Positions 57,491 to 64,000 of a stretch of 64,000 nucleotides of DNA are shown here, piece by piece. The position numbers and the translations under genes were made by a program. Under the pieces are notes generated by a model. It was not told the DNA's origin. It did no database searches and saw nothing but the letters and a program-made list of their open reading frames with translations. Source of the stretch: Pseudomonas yangonensis (GTDB taxonomy: Bacteria > Pseudomonadota > Gammaproteobacteria > Pseudomonadales > Pseudomonadaceae); NCBI RefSeq assembly GCF_009932725.1, contig NZ_BLJU01000003.1, forward strand, positions 62,001 through 126,000, written 5' to 3'. Within the stretch, counting starts at the first letter, position 1; each line of letters opens with the position of its first letter.

Positions 57491-59074
57491 TCAGCTCAAC
57501 GCGTCACGGGTGTGCACGCCGTCGACCAGACGCTGAATGCCCAGCGGGTTGGCGTTCTGCAGCGCCTCCGGCAGCACGTCGTCCGGGTAGTTCTGGTAGC
57601 AGACCGGGCGCAGGAAGCGGTGAATCGCCAGGGTGCCGACCGAAGTACCGCGGGCGTCGGAAGTCGCCGGGTACGGGCCACCATGAACCATGGAGTCGCA
57701 GACTTCCACGCCAGTCGGGTAACCATTGAGCAGCACACGGCCGGCTTTGACTTCCAGCAGCGGCAGCAGGTCGCGGAAGGCAGTCAGGTCTTCACGCTCG
57801 GCGATCAGGGTGGCGGTCAGCTGGCCGTGCATGCTCTGCAGGGCACGGGTCAGCTCGGCGCTGTCGGCGACTTCGACGACGATGGTGGTCGGGCCGAAGA
57901 CTTCTTCCTGCAGCAGGTGGTCGCCTTCGAGCAGCATGCTCACGTCGGCCTTGAACAGCTGCGGCTGCGCCTGGTTGCCGGCCTGCTCGTTGCCCGCCAG
58001 ATGGCTGACCTTGGCATGGCCTTTGAGCTGCGCGACGCCGCTGGTGTAGCTGCGCAGGGTGCCGGCGTTGAGCATGGTCTGCGCCGGTTGTGCGCCGATG
58101 GCATCAGCCAGGCCGGCAACGAACTCACTGAATTCGGCGCCGCGAATGCCGATAACCAGCCCCGGGTTGGTACAGAACTGGCCGCAACCCAACACCACGG
58201 AGCCGGCCAGCTCCTTGGCGACGGTGGCGCCACGCGCCTTCAGGGCGCCCGGCAGGACGATAACCGGGTTGACGCTGGACATCTCGGCGAACACCGGGAT
58301 CGGCTGCGGGCGGGCAGCGGCCATGTCGCACAGGGCGCGACCGCCTTTCAGCGAACCGGTGAAGCCGACGGCCTGGATGGCCGGGTGCTTGACCAGGATC
58401 TCGCCGACGCCGCCGCCGAAGATCATGTTGAACACGCCCTTGGGCATGCCGGTTTTCTCGGCGGCGCGGATCACTGCATCGGCCACGCATTCGGCAGTGG
58501 CCATGTGGCCGCTATGCGCCTTGAACACCACCGGGCAGCCGGCAGCCAGGGCCGAGGCGGTATCGCCACCGGCGGTGGAGAAGGCCAGCGGGAAGTTGCT
58601 GGCGCCGAACACGGCGACCGGACCGACACCGATCTGGTATTGACGGATATCCGGGCGCGGCAGTGGCTGACGATCCGGCAGGGCGCGGTCGATGCGCGCA
58701 CCGTAGAAGTCGCCACGACGCAGCACCTTGGCGAACAGGCGCATCTGGCCACTTGTACGACCACGTTCACCCTGAATGCGGGCAGCCGGCAGTGCAGTTT
58801 CGCGGGTGACCAGGGCGACGAAATCGTCACCGAGGGCATCGATCTCCTCGGCGATGGCGTCGAGAAACTCGGCACGGCGCTCGGCCGACAGATTGCGGTA
58901 GATCGGATAAGCGGCAGCGGCAGCCTGGGCGGCAGCGTCGACTTCTTCCGGCGTGGCCTGGATAAAGGTGTACGGCAGCGCTTCACCGCTGCTGGCGTCG
59001 AGGCTCTTGTGGAGGGCGGTGCCGGCGGCGCGGCGCTCACCGCCGATGTAATTGTGGCCAGTCAGACTCAGCAT
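57491..59074 (-). CDS. Alpha-ketoglutarate-semialdehyde (2,5-dioxovalerate) dehydrogenase
   Basis: 527 residues, longer than ordinary aldehyde dehydrogenases and typical of the KGSADH group. Catalytic Cys in GCGQFCTNPG and base Glu in VFAEMSSVNP. Converts 2,5-dioxopentanoate to 2-oxoglutarate, the last step of L-arabinose, D-xylose or galactarate/glucarate oxidation. The AraD1-type gene just upstream on the same strand supplies a matching dehydratase. Confidence 0.88.
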   Translation of the reverse strand: MLSLTGHNYIGGERRAAGTALHKSLDASSGEALPYTFIQATPEEVDAAAQAAAAAYPIYRNLSAERRAEFLDAIAEEIDALGDDFVALVTRETALPAARIQGERGRTSGQMRLFAKVLRRGDFYGARIDRALPDRQPLPRPDIRQYQIGVGPVAVFGASNFPLAFSTAGGDTASALAAGCPVVFKAHSGHMATAECVADAVIRAAEKTGMPKGVFNMIFGGGVGEILVKHPAIQAVGFTGSLKGGRALCDMAAARPQPIPVFAEMSSVNPVIVLPGALKARGATVAKELAGSVVLGCGQFCTNPGLVIGIRGAEFSEFVAGLADAIGAQPAQTMLNAGTLRSYTSGVAQLKGHAKVSHLAGNEQAGNQAQPQLFKADVSMLLEGDHLLQEEVFGPTTIVVEVADSAELTRALQSMHGQLTATLIAEREDLTAFRDLLPLLEVKAGRVLLNGYPTGVEVCDSMVHGGPYPATSDARGTSVGTLAIHRFLRPVCYQNYPDDVLPEALQNANPLGIQRLVDGVHTRDALS

Positions 59075-59149
59075 GGCGTTCTCCTGTCAGGTGGGACGGC
59101 AACGCCGCCCCGGACAATGAATGAGGCCTCGACCCTGGAAGCCGAGGAA

Positions 59150-59194
59150 TGACAACTCTACTGCAGTTGTCAGACATATGATAAGTGATAACTT
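59150..59194. promoter_or_regulatory. Operator-like region upstream of the dehydrogenase gene
   Basis: TGACAAC/GTTGTCA inverted pair (59150-59172) and TAAGTGATAACTTA (59182-59195). The core GTGATAACTT also occurs at 60386-60395 near the AraD1/LysR promoters, suggesting a shared regulator. Confidence 0.5.
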
Positions 59195-59283
59195 AAAAAA
59201 TTCGTCCTCTGGTGAGGGCGCAATTCGCCAATCCGGCGAGCGGATTCTCGATCCGCCCGCAGCACAGCCAGCCTGACAGCGGC

Positions 59284-60285
59284 TTAAAGCTGGCGTACAC
59301 CGCCCACCTTCACCGCTGGCGCGTGCACACGAATTCCGTTGCGCAGCGGCTCGCCCAGCGCTTCCAGGCTAACTTCGAAGGTGTCCCCCGGTTGCGCCTT
59401 GATGCCGTCGGCGAAGGACAGGGTCGCGGTACCGAAGAAGTGCACATGCACGTCACCCGGACGCAGGAACTGGCGATACTTGAAGTGGTGGTATTCGAGG
59501 TTCTCCAGGCTGTGGCACATGTTGTCCTCACCGGAGAGGAACTCCTTCTCCCACAGTACCTGGTCGCCACGGTGGATGCGGCTGACGCCGGACAGATGCC
59601 GCGGCAGCTCGCCGATCAGCATTTCCGGGCCGAAGGAGCAGAAGCGCAGCTTCGAGTGCGCCAGGTAAAGGTAGTTCTTGCGCTCGACCACGTGGTCGGA
59701 GAACTCGTTGCCCAGTGCGAAACCGATGCGATACGGCTGGCCATCGTCACCAATCACGTAGAGGCCGGTCAGCTCGGGCTCCTCGCCGAAGTCCTCGGCG
59801 AAATCGGGCACCGGGAAATCCTCGCCGGGGCGAACCACGATGCTGCCGTCACCCTTGTAGAACCACTCCGGCTGCGCGCCTTCGCTGCCGGCCGCCGGAC
59901 GCCCACCGGCCATGCCCCACTGGAACATCTGCATGGAGTCGGTGAGTTTGCCTTCGGCCTGCTGCGCCTCGACCTGCTGGTGCATCCTGTCACGCGTGGA
60001 GGCGCTGCCCAGATGGGTCAGACCGGTGCCGGAAACCAGGCAATGAGCCGGGTCGGTGTGATCCAGCGGAGCCAGCAGGCGCTTTTGCTCGATCAGCTCG
60101 GCATAGGCCGGCCCCTGCTCGACGCCCAGACGCTCGATCTCGGCGATCAGCCCATGGCCGTTGCGGATCGCCTGCAGCGCCAGCTCGCGGGTGCTGCCAA
60201 CGCCCCTGACCACATTGATCTGCGCATCACCGACGACGCCGACCTGGCGCTGGCCCTGTTCACTTTCAAACTGGATCAACCGCAT
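59284..60285 (-). CDS. AraD1/FAH-family 2-keto-3-deoxy sugar-acid dehydratase
   Basis: 333 residues from ATG 60285 (RBS AGGAG). C-terminal fumarylacetoacetate-hydrolase fold with EPELTGLYVIGDDGQP, GNEFSDHVVERKN and the HFFGTATLSF stretch, the AraD1 pattern. This family dehydrates L-2-keto-3-deoxyarabonate to 2-oxoglutarate semialdehyde. Together with the KGSADH gene it makes a two-enzyme route to 2-oxoglutarate. The exact sugar acid is not determined. Confidence 0.82.
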   Translation of the reverse strand: MRLIQFESEQGQRQVGVVGDAQINVVRGVGSTRELALQAIRNGHGLIAEIERLGVEQGPAYAELIEQKRLLAPLDHTDPAHCLVSGTGLTHLGSASTRDRMHQQVEAQQAEGKLTDSMQMFQWGMAGGRPAAGSEGAQPEWFYKGDGSIVVRPGEDFPVPDFAEDFGEEPELTGLYVIGDDGQPYRIGFALGNEFSDHVVERKNYLYLAHSKLRFCSFGPEMLIGELPRHLSGVSRIHRGDQVLWEKEFLSGEDNMCHSLENLEYHHFKYRQFLRPGDVHVHFFGTATLSFADGIKAQPGDTFEVSLEALGEPLRNGIRVHAPAVKVGGVRQL

Positions 60286-60381
60286 CGCTTTGCTCCTGCT
60301 GTTGTTCAGCACCATCGCGGCGCCATATCTGCACGGCACTTTAAAAAGTGCCCGCAGTACTGCCTAATGAAAGCTTCTGAT

Positions 60382-60395
60382 TAGGTGATAACTTT
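60382..60395. promoter_or_regulatory. Shared motif GTGATAACTT in the AraD1-LysR gap
   Basis: Lies 12 bases before the LysR ATG and about 100 bases before the divergent AraD1 start. Identical ten-base core to 59186-59195. Confidence 0.5.
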
Positions 60396-60406
60396 TCCTC
60401 ATCCCC

Positions 60407-61351
60407 ATGTTGCCGCCACTGACCTACATCGTTTCGCGCCTGCGCATCCGCCAGCTGCGTCTGCTGATCGCTCTCGACGAACTGGGCACCTTGCACCGCG
60501 CCGCCGAGCGCGTCGCCATCAGTCAGCCGGGCGCGACCAAGGCGCTGCACGAGATCGAGACCACCTTCGGCACGCCCCTGTTCGTGCGCACGGCACAGGG
60601 CCTGCAGGCCAACGACATGGGGCGCTGCGTGATTCGCTATGCACGTCTTATCCACAACGACCTGGCACACCTGCATGACGAGATGCAGGGCATTCTCCAG
60701 GGCCACGGCGGCCATCTTGCGGTGGGCACCATCGCCGGCTCGGTGCCGCTGGTACTGCGTGCACTGACCCGCCTGCGCCAGGCGCAGCCGGACATTTCCG
60801 TACAAATCGTCGAAGACATCAGCCCGCGGCTGCTCAAGCTGCTCGATGAGGGTCGCCTTGACCTGGCCATTGCGCGCACCAGCGGCAGCCAGCACCCGGA
60901 TGCCTATGAATGCCTGAGCCTGCACGCGGAACAGCTGGCACTGGTCGCCGCCCCGCAGCATCCGCAGCAGGGCAATCCGGCGCTGAATCTGGCCGACCTG
61001 AGTGCTTACAGCTGGGTGGTCTACCCGACCGGTACACCGATGCGCACGGTGCTGGAACGCGAGTTCGGCGAAGCCGGCCTGGAGTTCCCGCGCAACCCAC
61101 TGGAAACCTCCTCGACCTTCACCATGCTCAGCCTGCTGCAGGAAGACCCCCAGCTGGTGGCGGTGATGCCCCATTCCATCGCCTGCTCCAGCGAAGGCTT
61201 CGGTCTGCTGCGCCGGCTGCCGCTATCGCTGCAGTCGCGTAACGAACCGTGCTCGATCATCCATCGCAGCGGCACCAGCCTGTCGCCGCTCGCTGCGCAG
61301 TTGCTCGAGCACCTGCGCAGCGAGCAGGACGCCTTGCCGGAAGGCAACTGA
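60407..61351 (+). CDS. LysR family regulator (GbpR-like), divergent from the AraD1 gene
   Basis: 314 residues; helix-turn-helix at about 15-75 (LRLLIALDELGTLHRAAERVAISQPGATKALHEIE). Similar in layout to GbpR-type sugar-uptake regulators. Its position opposite the AraD1-KGSADH operon, with a shared motif at both promoters, suggests it controls that operon in response to a sugar acid. Confidence 0.85.
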   Translation: MLPPLTYIVSRLRIRQLRLLIALDELGTLHRAAERVAISQPGATKALHEIETTFGTPLFVRTAQGLQANDMGRCVIRYARLIHNDLAHLHDEMQGILQGHGGHLAVGTIAGSVPLVLRALTRLRQAQPDISVQIVEDISPRLLKLLDEGRLDLAIARTSGSQHPDAYECLSLHAEQLALVAAPQHPQQGNPALNLADLSAYSWVVYPTGTPMRTVLEREFGEAGLEFPRNPLETSSTFTMLSLLQEDPQLVAVMPHSIACSSEGFGLLRRLPLSLQSRNEPCSIIHRSGTSLSPLAAQLLEHLRSEQDALPEGN

Positions 61352-61434
61352 GCGAAACCGGAGAGACCAGCCAGCAGCGCATGCATCTCCACATGCGGAT
61401 CGAGGGGCTGCCCGCAGGCCCGAGCCCTGGCCGG

Positions 61435-62406
61435 TCAGATCGCGGCACGCCCAGCGACAGGTAGCAAATGTGCGCTCTCGCGCAACAGCGCCAGTACGCT
61501 TTTAGCGGCGGGAGACAGTAACTCCTCGTTTTTGGTGATGATGCCGTAGGCCATCAGGTTGCGGTTGAGGTCATCCTCTATGCCGGGCTCCAGTTCGGCG
61601 ATAGCCAGCATGCCGTAGCGAGCATAGTGCGCCACCACCTCGCGCGGCAGCACGGTGAGCATGTCGTTCTGCTCCAGCAACGTGGTCACCATCAGCAGAT
61701 TCTCCGCATTGACCACCTTGCTCGGCGGGTACATGCCGACGTGCTGGAAAAGAGCATCGAACTCATGCCGCAGCACACTGCCGGACGGCGGCAACACCCA
61801 ATCGGCAGCGTGCAAGTCCTCGCGCGACAGCACGTGGTTGATCAACCCCGCCCGCGCACAGACGCATAGCGGCTCCTTGTAAAGCGGCTCGAAACACATG
61901 CCGGTCTGGGCACTGTCGGCAAAGAAGCGCGCGACCAGAAAATCCAGCTCGCCGTCGTTGAGGATCGCCATCAGATCGAGACTGGAGCCGGTGCGAATAC
62001 TCAACTCCAGATTCGGATGGCTCTGTTTGACTCGTCGCGTCAGCTCCGGAAGCAGCTCGGCGCAGGGGGTCAGAATGGTGCCGATGCGCACATGCCCGCG
62101 TTGCCCGCCGCGCATCGCGCAGACCTCATCGAAGGCGTCCTCGAGGCTGGTCTGGATTCTGCGCGCATGACGAATCATCGCTTCGCCATAGAGTGTCGGC
62201 ACCACGCCGCGGGCATGCCGCTCGAACAGCGCGACTTCCAGACCATCCTCGAGTTCCTTGAGCAGCTTGGAAATGGCCGGCTGGGAGATCCCCAGCCCTT
62301 CGGCGGCACGGTTGAGGTTGCCGGTATCACCCAGCGCGACCAGCAAGGGTATGTGCCGGCTCTTCAACCGGGCACGGACAAACCAGCTGCTATTGAGAGG
62401 CTTCAT
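61435..62406 (-). CDS. LysR family regulator, divergent from the TRAP transporter
   Basis: 323 residues. Helix-turn-helix at about 18-78 (IPLLVALGDTGNLNRAAEGLGISQPAISKLLKELE), then an effector domain with RIGTILTPCAELLPEL. Divergent from dctP, 176 bases apart, so a likely transporter regulator. Two small AT-rich palindromes, TCCAT/ATGGA (62416-62431) and CAAAT/ATTTG (62439-62452), lie in the gap. Confidence 0.86.
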   Translation of the reverse strand: MKPLNSSWFVRARLKSRHIPLLVALGDTGNLNRAAEGLGISQPAISKLLKELEDGLEVALFERHARGVVPTLYGEAMIRHARRIQTSLEDAFDEVCAMRGGQRGHVRIGTILTPCAELLPELTRRVKQSHPNLELSIRTGSSLDLMAILNDGELDFLVARFFADSAQTGMCFEPLYKEPLCVCARAGLINHVLSREDLHAADWVLPPSGSVLRHEFDALFQHVGMYPPSKVVNAENLLMVTTLLEQNDMLTVLPREVVAHYARYGMLAIAELEPGIEDDLNRNLMAYGIITKNEELLSPAAKSVLALLRESAHLLPVAGRAAI

Positions 62407-62415
62407 GGAGGTATA

Positions 62416-62452
62416 TCCATTTTGATATGGACAAGGCGCAAATACATATTTG
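62416..62452. promoter_or_regulatory. LysR-type operator candidates upstream of dctP
   Basis: TCCAT-N6-ATGGA and CAAAT-ACAT-ATTTG, just before the divergent LysR start. Confidence 0.4.
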
Positions 62453-62582
62453 TTGATGATGCCTCGTCTGTCTACCCTCTACCGGGAATGACAGATGCCG
62501 CACTGCTCGTCTGTTTTCGCTGGCGTCCTGAACAGAGCCCTGGCGCTGGAAATGCCCTTATAAAAATAATCGGAGAGGCACC

Positions 62583-63608
62583 ATGAAACTCACTGCAACC
62601 CCCTGCCGCCTGGGTAAAGGTCTCGCGGCCCTGGCCTTGATCCTGAGCTCGAGCGCTGTGCTGGCGAAGGAGGAATGGAAGTTCCAGATCAACGTCAATG
62701 CCGGCGACGACGAATTCCGCATCGCCCAGCAATGGGCCAAGAGCGTCGGCGAGAAGACCAACGGCGAAATCCTCATCGAAGTCATGCCTACCGGCACCAT
62801 CGTTGGCAACAACGAGACACTCGACGCTGTCGGGGCCGGCATCATTCAGGGCCACATCACCGACCCAGGCTACTTCTCCGGCAAGAACGCGGCCTTTGCC
62901 GTCTACGGCAACATGGTCGGTGCCTGGAACGACACCACCACCTTCCTCGATTTCATGCGCAACGGCGGTGAGGACGGGTACAACCGTCTGGTGGAGCCCT
63001 ATAACGTGCACCTGATCCGTGCTGGCGCGGTTGGCGTCGAGTCGCTGATCACCAAGCGCCGTATCGAGAAACTGGATGACTTCAAGGGCCTGAAGATTCG
63101 CGCGCCGGAAGGCATGGTGTCGAACGCATTCAAACTGGTCGGCGCCGCGCCAGTTAACCTTCCCACCTCCGAGGTCTATACGGCGCTGGAAAAAGGCGTG
63201 ATCGATGCCGCCGACTACACCGTGTTCGCCACCAACTACCAGCAGGGCTACCACAAGTACGCCCCCTTCGCGATTTACCCTGGCTTCCACTCGATGCCGA
63301 TGAAGGACATTTCCATCAACAAGGCCATCTGGGATGGGCTCAGCGACGAGCAAAAGCGCATTCTCGAAGAATCGGTGGACGCCTTCACCGCTCAGTTGAT
63401 CGGAGACCTGCAGACCAAGGACGAAGAGCAGGTGGCAATCGCCAGGCAGAAAGGTGACGTGACCCTGACCACCCTCCCTGCCGAAGAGCTGAAGAAATTC
63501 CGTCAGATTGCCCGTGCCGAGTGGAGCTCCTGGCGTGAGCGCAGCCCCGAGGCAAAGGAAGCCGTCGACTCGATCCAGGCCTATCTGCAGAGCAAAGGCC
63601 TGCTCTGA
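62583..63608 (+). CDS. dctP: TRAP transporter substrate-binding protein DctP
   Basis: 341 residues with a Sec signal peptide (cleavage near ALA, residue 28). Conserved GLKIRAPEGMV with the carboxylate-binding Arg, and VEPYNV and SEVYTALEKGVIDAAD motifs of DctP. Captures a C4- or sugar-acid in the periplasm for the DctQM complex. RBS GGAGAGG before ATG 62583. Context (AraD1/KGSADH) suggests a sugar acid such as galactarate or arabonate. Confidence 0.93.
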   Translation: MKLTATPCRLGKGLAALALILSSSAVLAKEEWKFQINVNAGDDEFRIAQQWAKSVGEKTNGEILIEVMPTGTIVGNNETLDAVGAGIIQGHITDPGYFSGKNAAFAVYGNMVGAWNDTTTFLDFMRNGGEDGYNRLVEPYNVHLIRAGAVGVESLITKRRIEKLDDFKGLKIRAPEGMVSNAFKLVGAAPVNLPTSEVYTALEKGVIDAADYTVFATNYQQGYHKYAPFAIYPGFHSMPMKDISINKAIWDGLSDEQKRILEESVDAFTAQLIGDLQTKDEEQVAIARQKGDVTLTTLPAEELKKFRQIARAEWSSWRERSPEAKEAVDSIQAYLQSKGLL

Positions 63609-63636
63609 CGCCCTTCTTCAAACCACTCTGAGCACA

Positions 63637-63660
63637 CAGCCCCGGTTTCGACCGGGGCTG
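63637..63660 (+). other. mRNA hairpin between dctP and dctQ
   Basis: CAGCCCCGGT-TTCG-ACCGGGGCTG, perfect 10-bp stem with a UUCG tetraloop and no T-run. It probably stabilises the dctP transcript relative to dctQ rather than ending it. Confidence 0.65.
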
Positions 63661-63675
63661 ACGAGGAGCTTTACA

Positions 63676-64000
63676 GTGAAAATGCCGCAACCACCGAGCG
63701 ACGGCCCTCTTCCCGCCACAGAACCCGCACCTGGCCAGAACCGCTTCGACCGGATGATCCAGCGTATCGGTCAGGCTGTCGCCTGGCTGGTGTTCGTCGC
63801 CATGCTGGTCAGCGTTTATGAAGTGATCATGCGCTATGGATTCAATGCCCCCACGGAATGGGCCCACGAGACCACCACGTTCCTGGTCGCGACCATCTTC
63901 GCACTGGGCGGGCCTTACGCACTGGCCACCAACAGACACATCCAGATTCGCATCCTGCTGGATCGTCTTTCGCCGCGAAAACGCTCCTGGCTGGAACTGC
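63676..64000 (+). CDS. dctQ: TRAP transporter small membrane subunit DctQ (3' end outside window)
   Basis: The 108 visible residues begin at GTG 63676 after GAGGAG; ATG 63682 is less well spaced. First helices QAVAWLVFVAMLVSVYEVIMRY and WAHETTTFLVATIFALGGPYAL match DctQ. It bridges the binding protein and the large DctM channel. Cut by the window end. Confidence 0.87.
   Translation, partial: MKMPQPPSDGPLPATEPAPGQNRFDRMIQRIGQAVAWLVFVAMLVSVYEVIMRYGFNAPTEWAHETTTFLVATIFALGGPYALATNRHIQIRILLDRLSPRKRSWLEL

Noticed and set aside
57455..59152. 565-codon plus-strand frame
   Set aside because: Antisense to the alpha-ketoglutarate-semialdehyde dehydrogenase gene.

Overview
The window is a high-GC gammaproteobacterial chromosome segment. 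It is almost certainly Pseudomonas sensu lato, because the gene order cyaA … rnk – cyaY – lptM – lysA – dapF – DUF484 – xerC – HAD – sutA – glnK/amt – ubiK – comM – LysR – MATE – EAL phosphodiesterase – rep – xpt – cytochrome c5 – XRE/cupin regulator – dadX – RidA – dadA – lrp – polyamine/GABA genes matches the P. aeruginosa PA5272-PA5313 neighbourhood as remembered. Lineage-specific blocks are inserted into this backbone. No phage, IS transposase or CRISPR array is visible. REP-type and MITE-like repeats are common between genes.

Region by region: 1-1.85 kb is the 3' part of cyaA. 1.9-11.05 kb is the most interesting block: an ECF sigma factor, a FecR anti-sigma factor, a TonB-dependent transducer with an N-terminal STN domain, an M16 zinc-protease lipoprotein and a YddA/SbmA-type ABC transporter. 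It looks like a protease-associated import system (FusA/FusC/FusD of Pectobacterium, YddB/PqqL/YddA of E. coli) wired to cell-surface signalling. 11.1-13.3 kb holds rnk, a DUF1289 gene, cyaY and an AraC regulator. 13.4-18.1 kb is the lptM-lysA-dapF-DUF484-xerC-HAD run. 18.4-21.9 kb has sutA, yjbQ, an Amt transporter, a probable remnant of a second amtB, glnK with a sigma-54-like promoter, and ubiK. 21.9-31.5 kb has comM, a LysR regulator, a MATE pump, an EAL phosphodiesterase with a degenerate GGDEF, rep, a UPF0158 gene and xpt.

31.5-38.9 kb has a large CoA-transferase/hydrolase, cytochrome c5, a PauR/PuuR-like XRE-cupin regulator, dadX, RidA, dadA and divergent lrp (D-/L-alanine catabolism). 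39-51.1 kb is mainly nitrogen catabolism: a glutamylputrescine-oxidase-like flavoenzyme, a MocR regulator, MFS transporters, a KauB/PuuC-type aldehyde dehydrogenase, a TetR-MFS pair, and gabD-gabT. Together with the XRE-cupin regulator these could take polyamine-derived intermediates through GABA to succinate.

51.4-55.1 kb has tRNA-Arg(CCG), then an overlapping heme oxygenase-bacteriophytochrome pair and a tiny Gly-rich membrane protein. 55.1-57.4 kb has a LuxR-type protein with two degenerate HD-GYP-like segments and a secreted alpha/beta hydrolase. 57.5-64 kb is a sugar-acid catabolic island: alpha-ketoglutarate-semialdehyde dehydrogenase, an AraD1/FAH-type dehydratase, two LysR regulators and the start of a TRAP transporter (dctP, dctQ cut by the window end).

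All calls come from reading the sequence; no database search was run. Synteny and family statements are from general knowledge.
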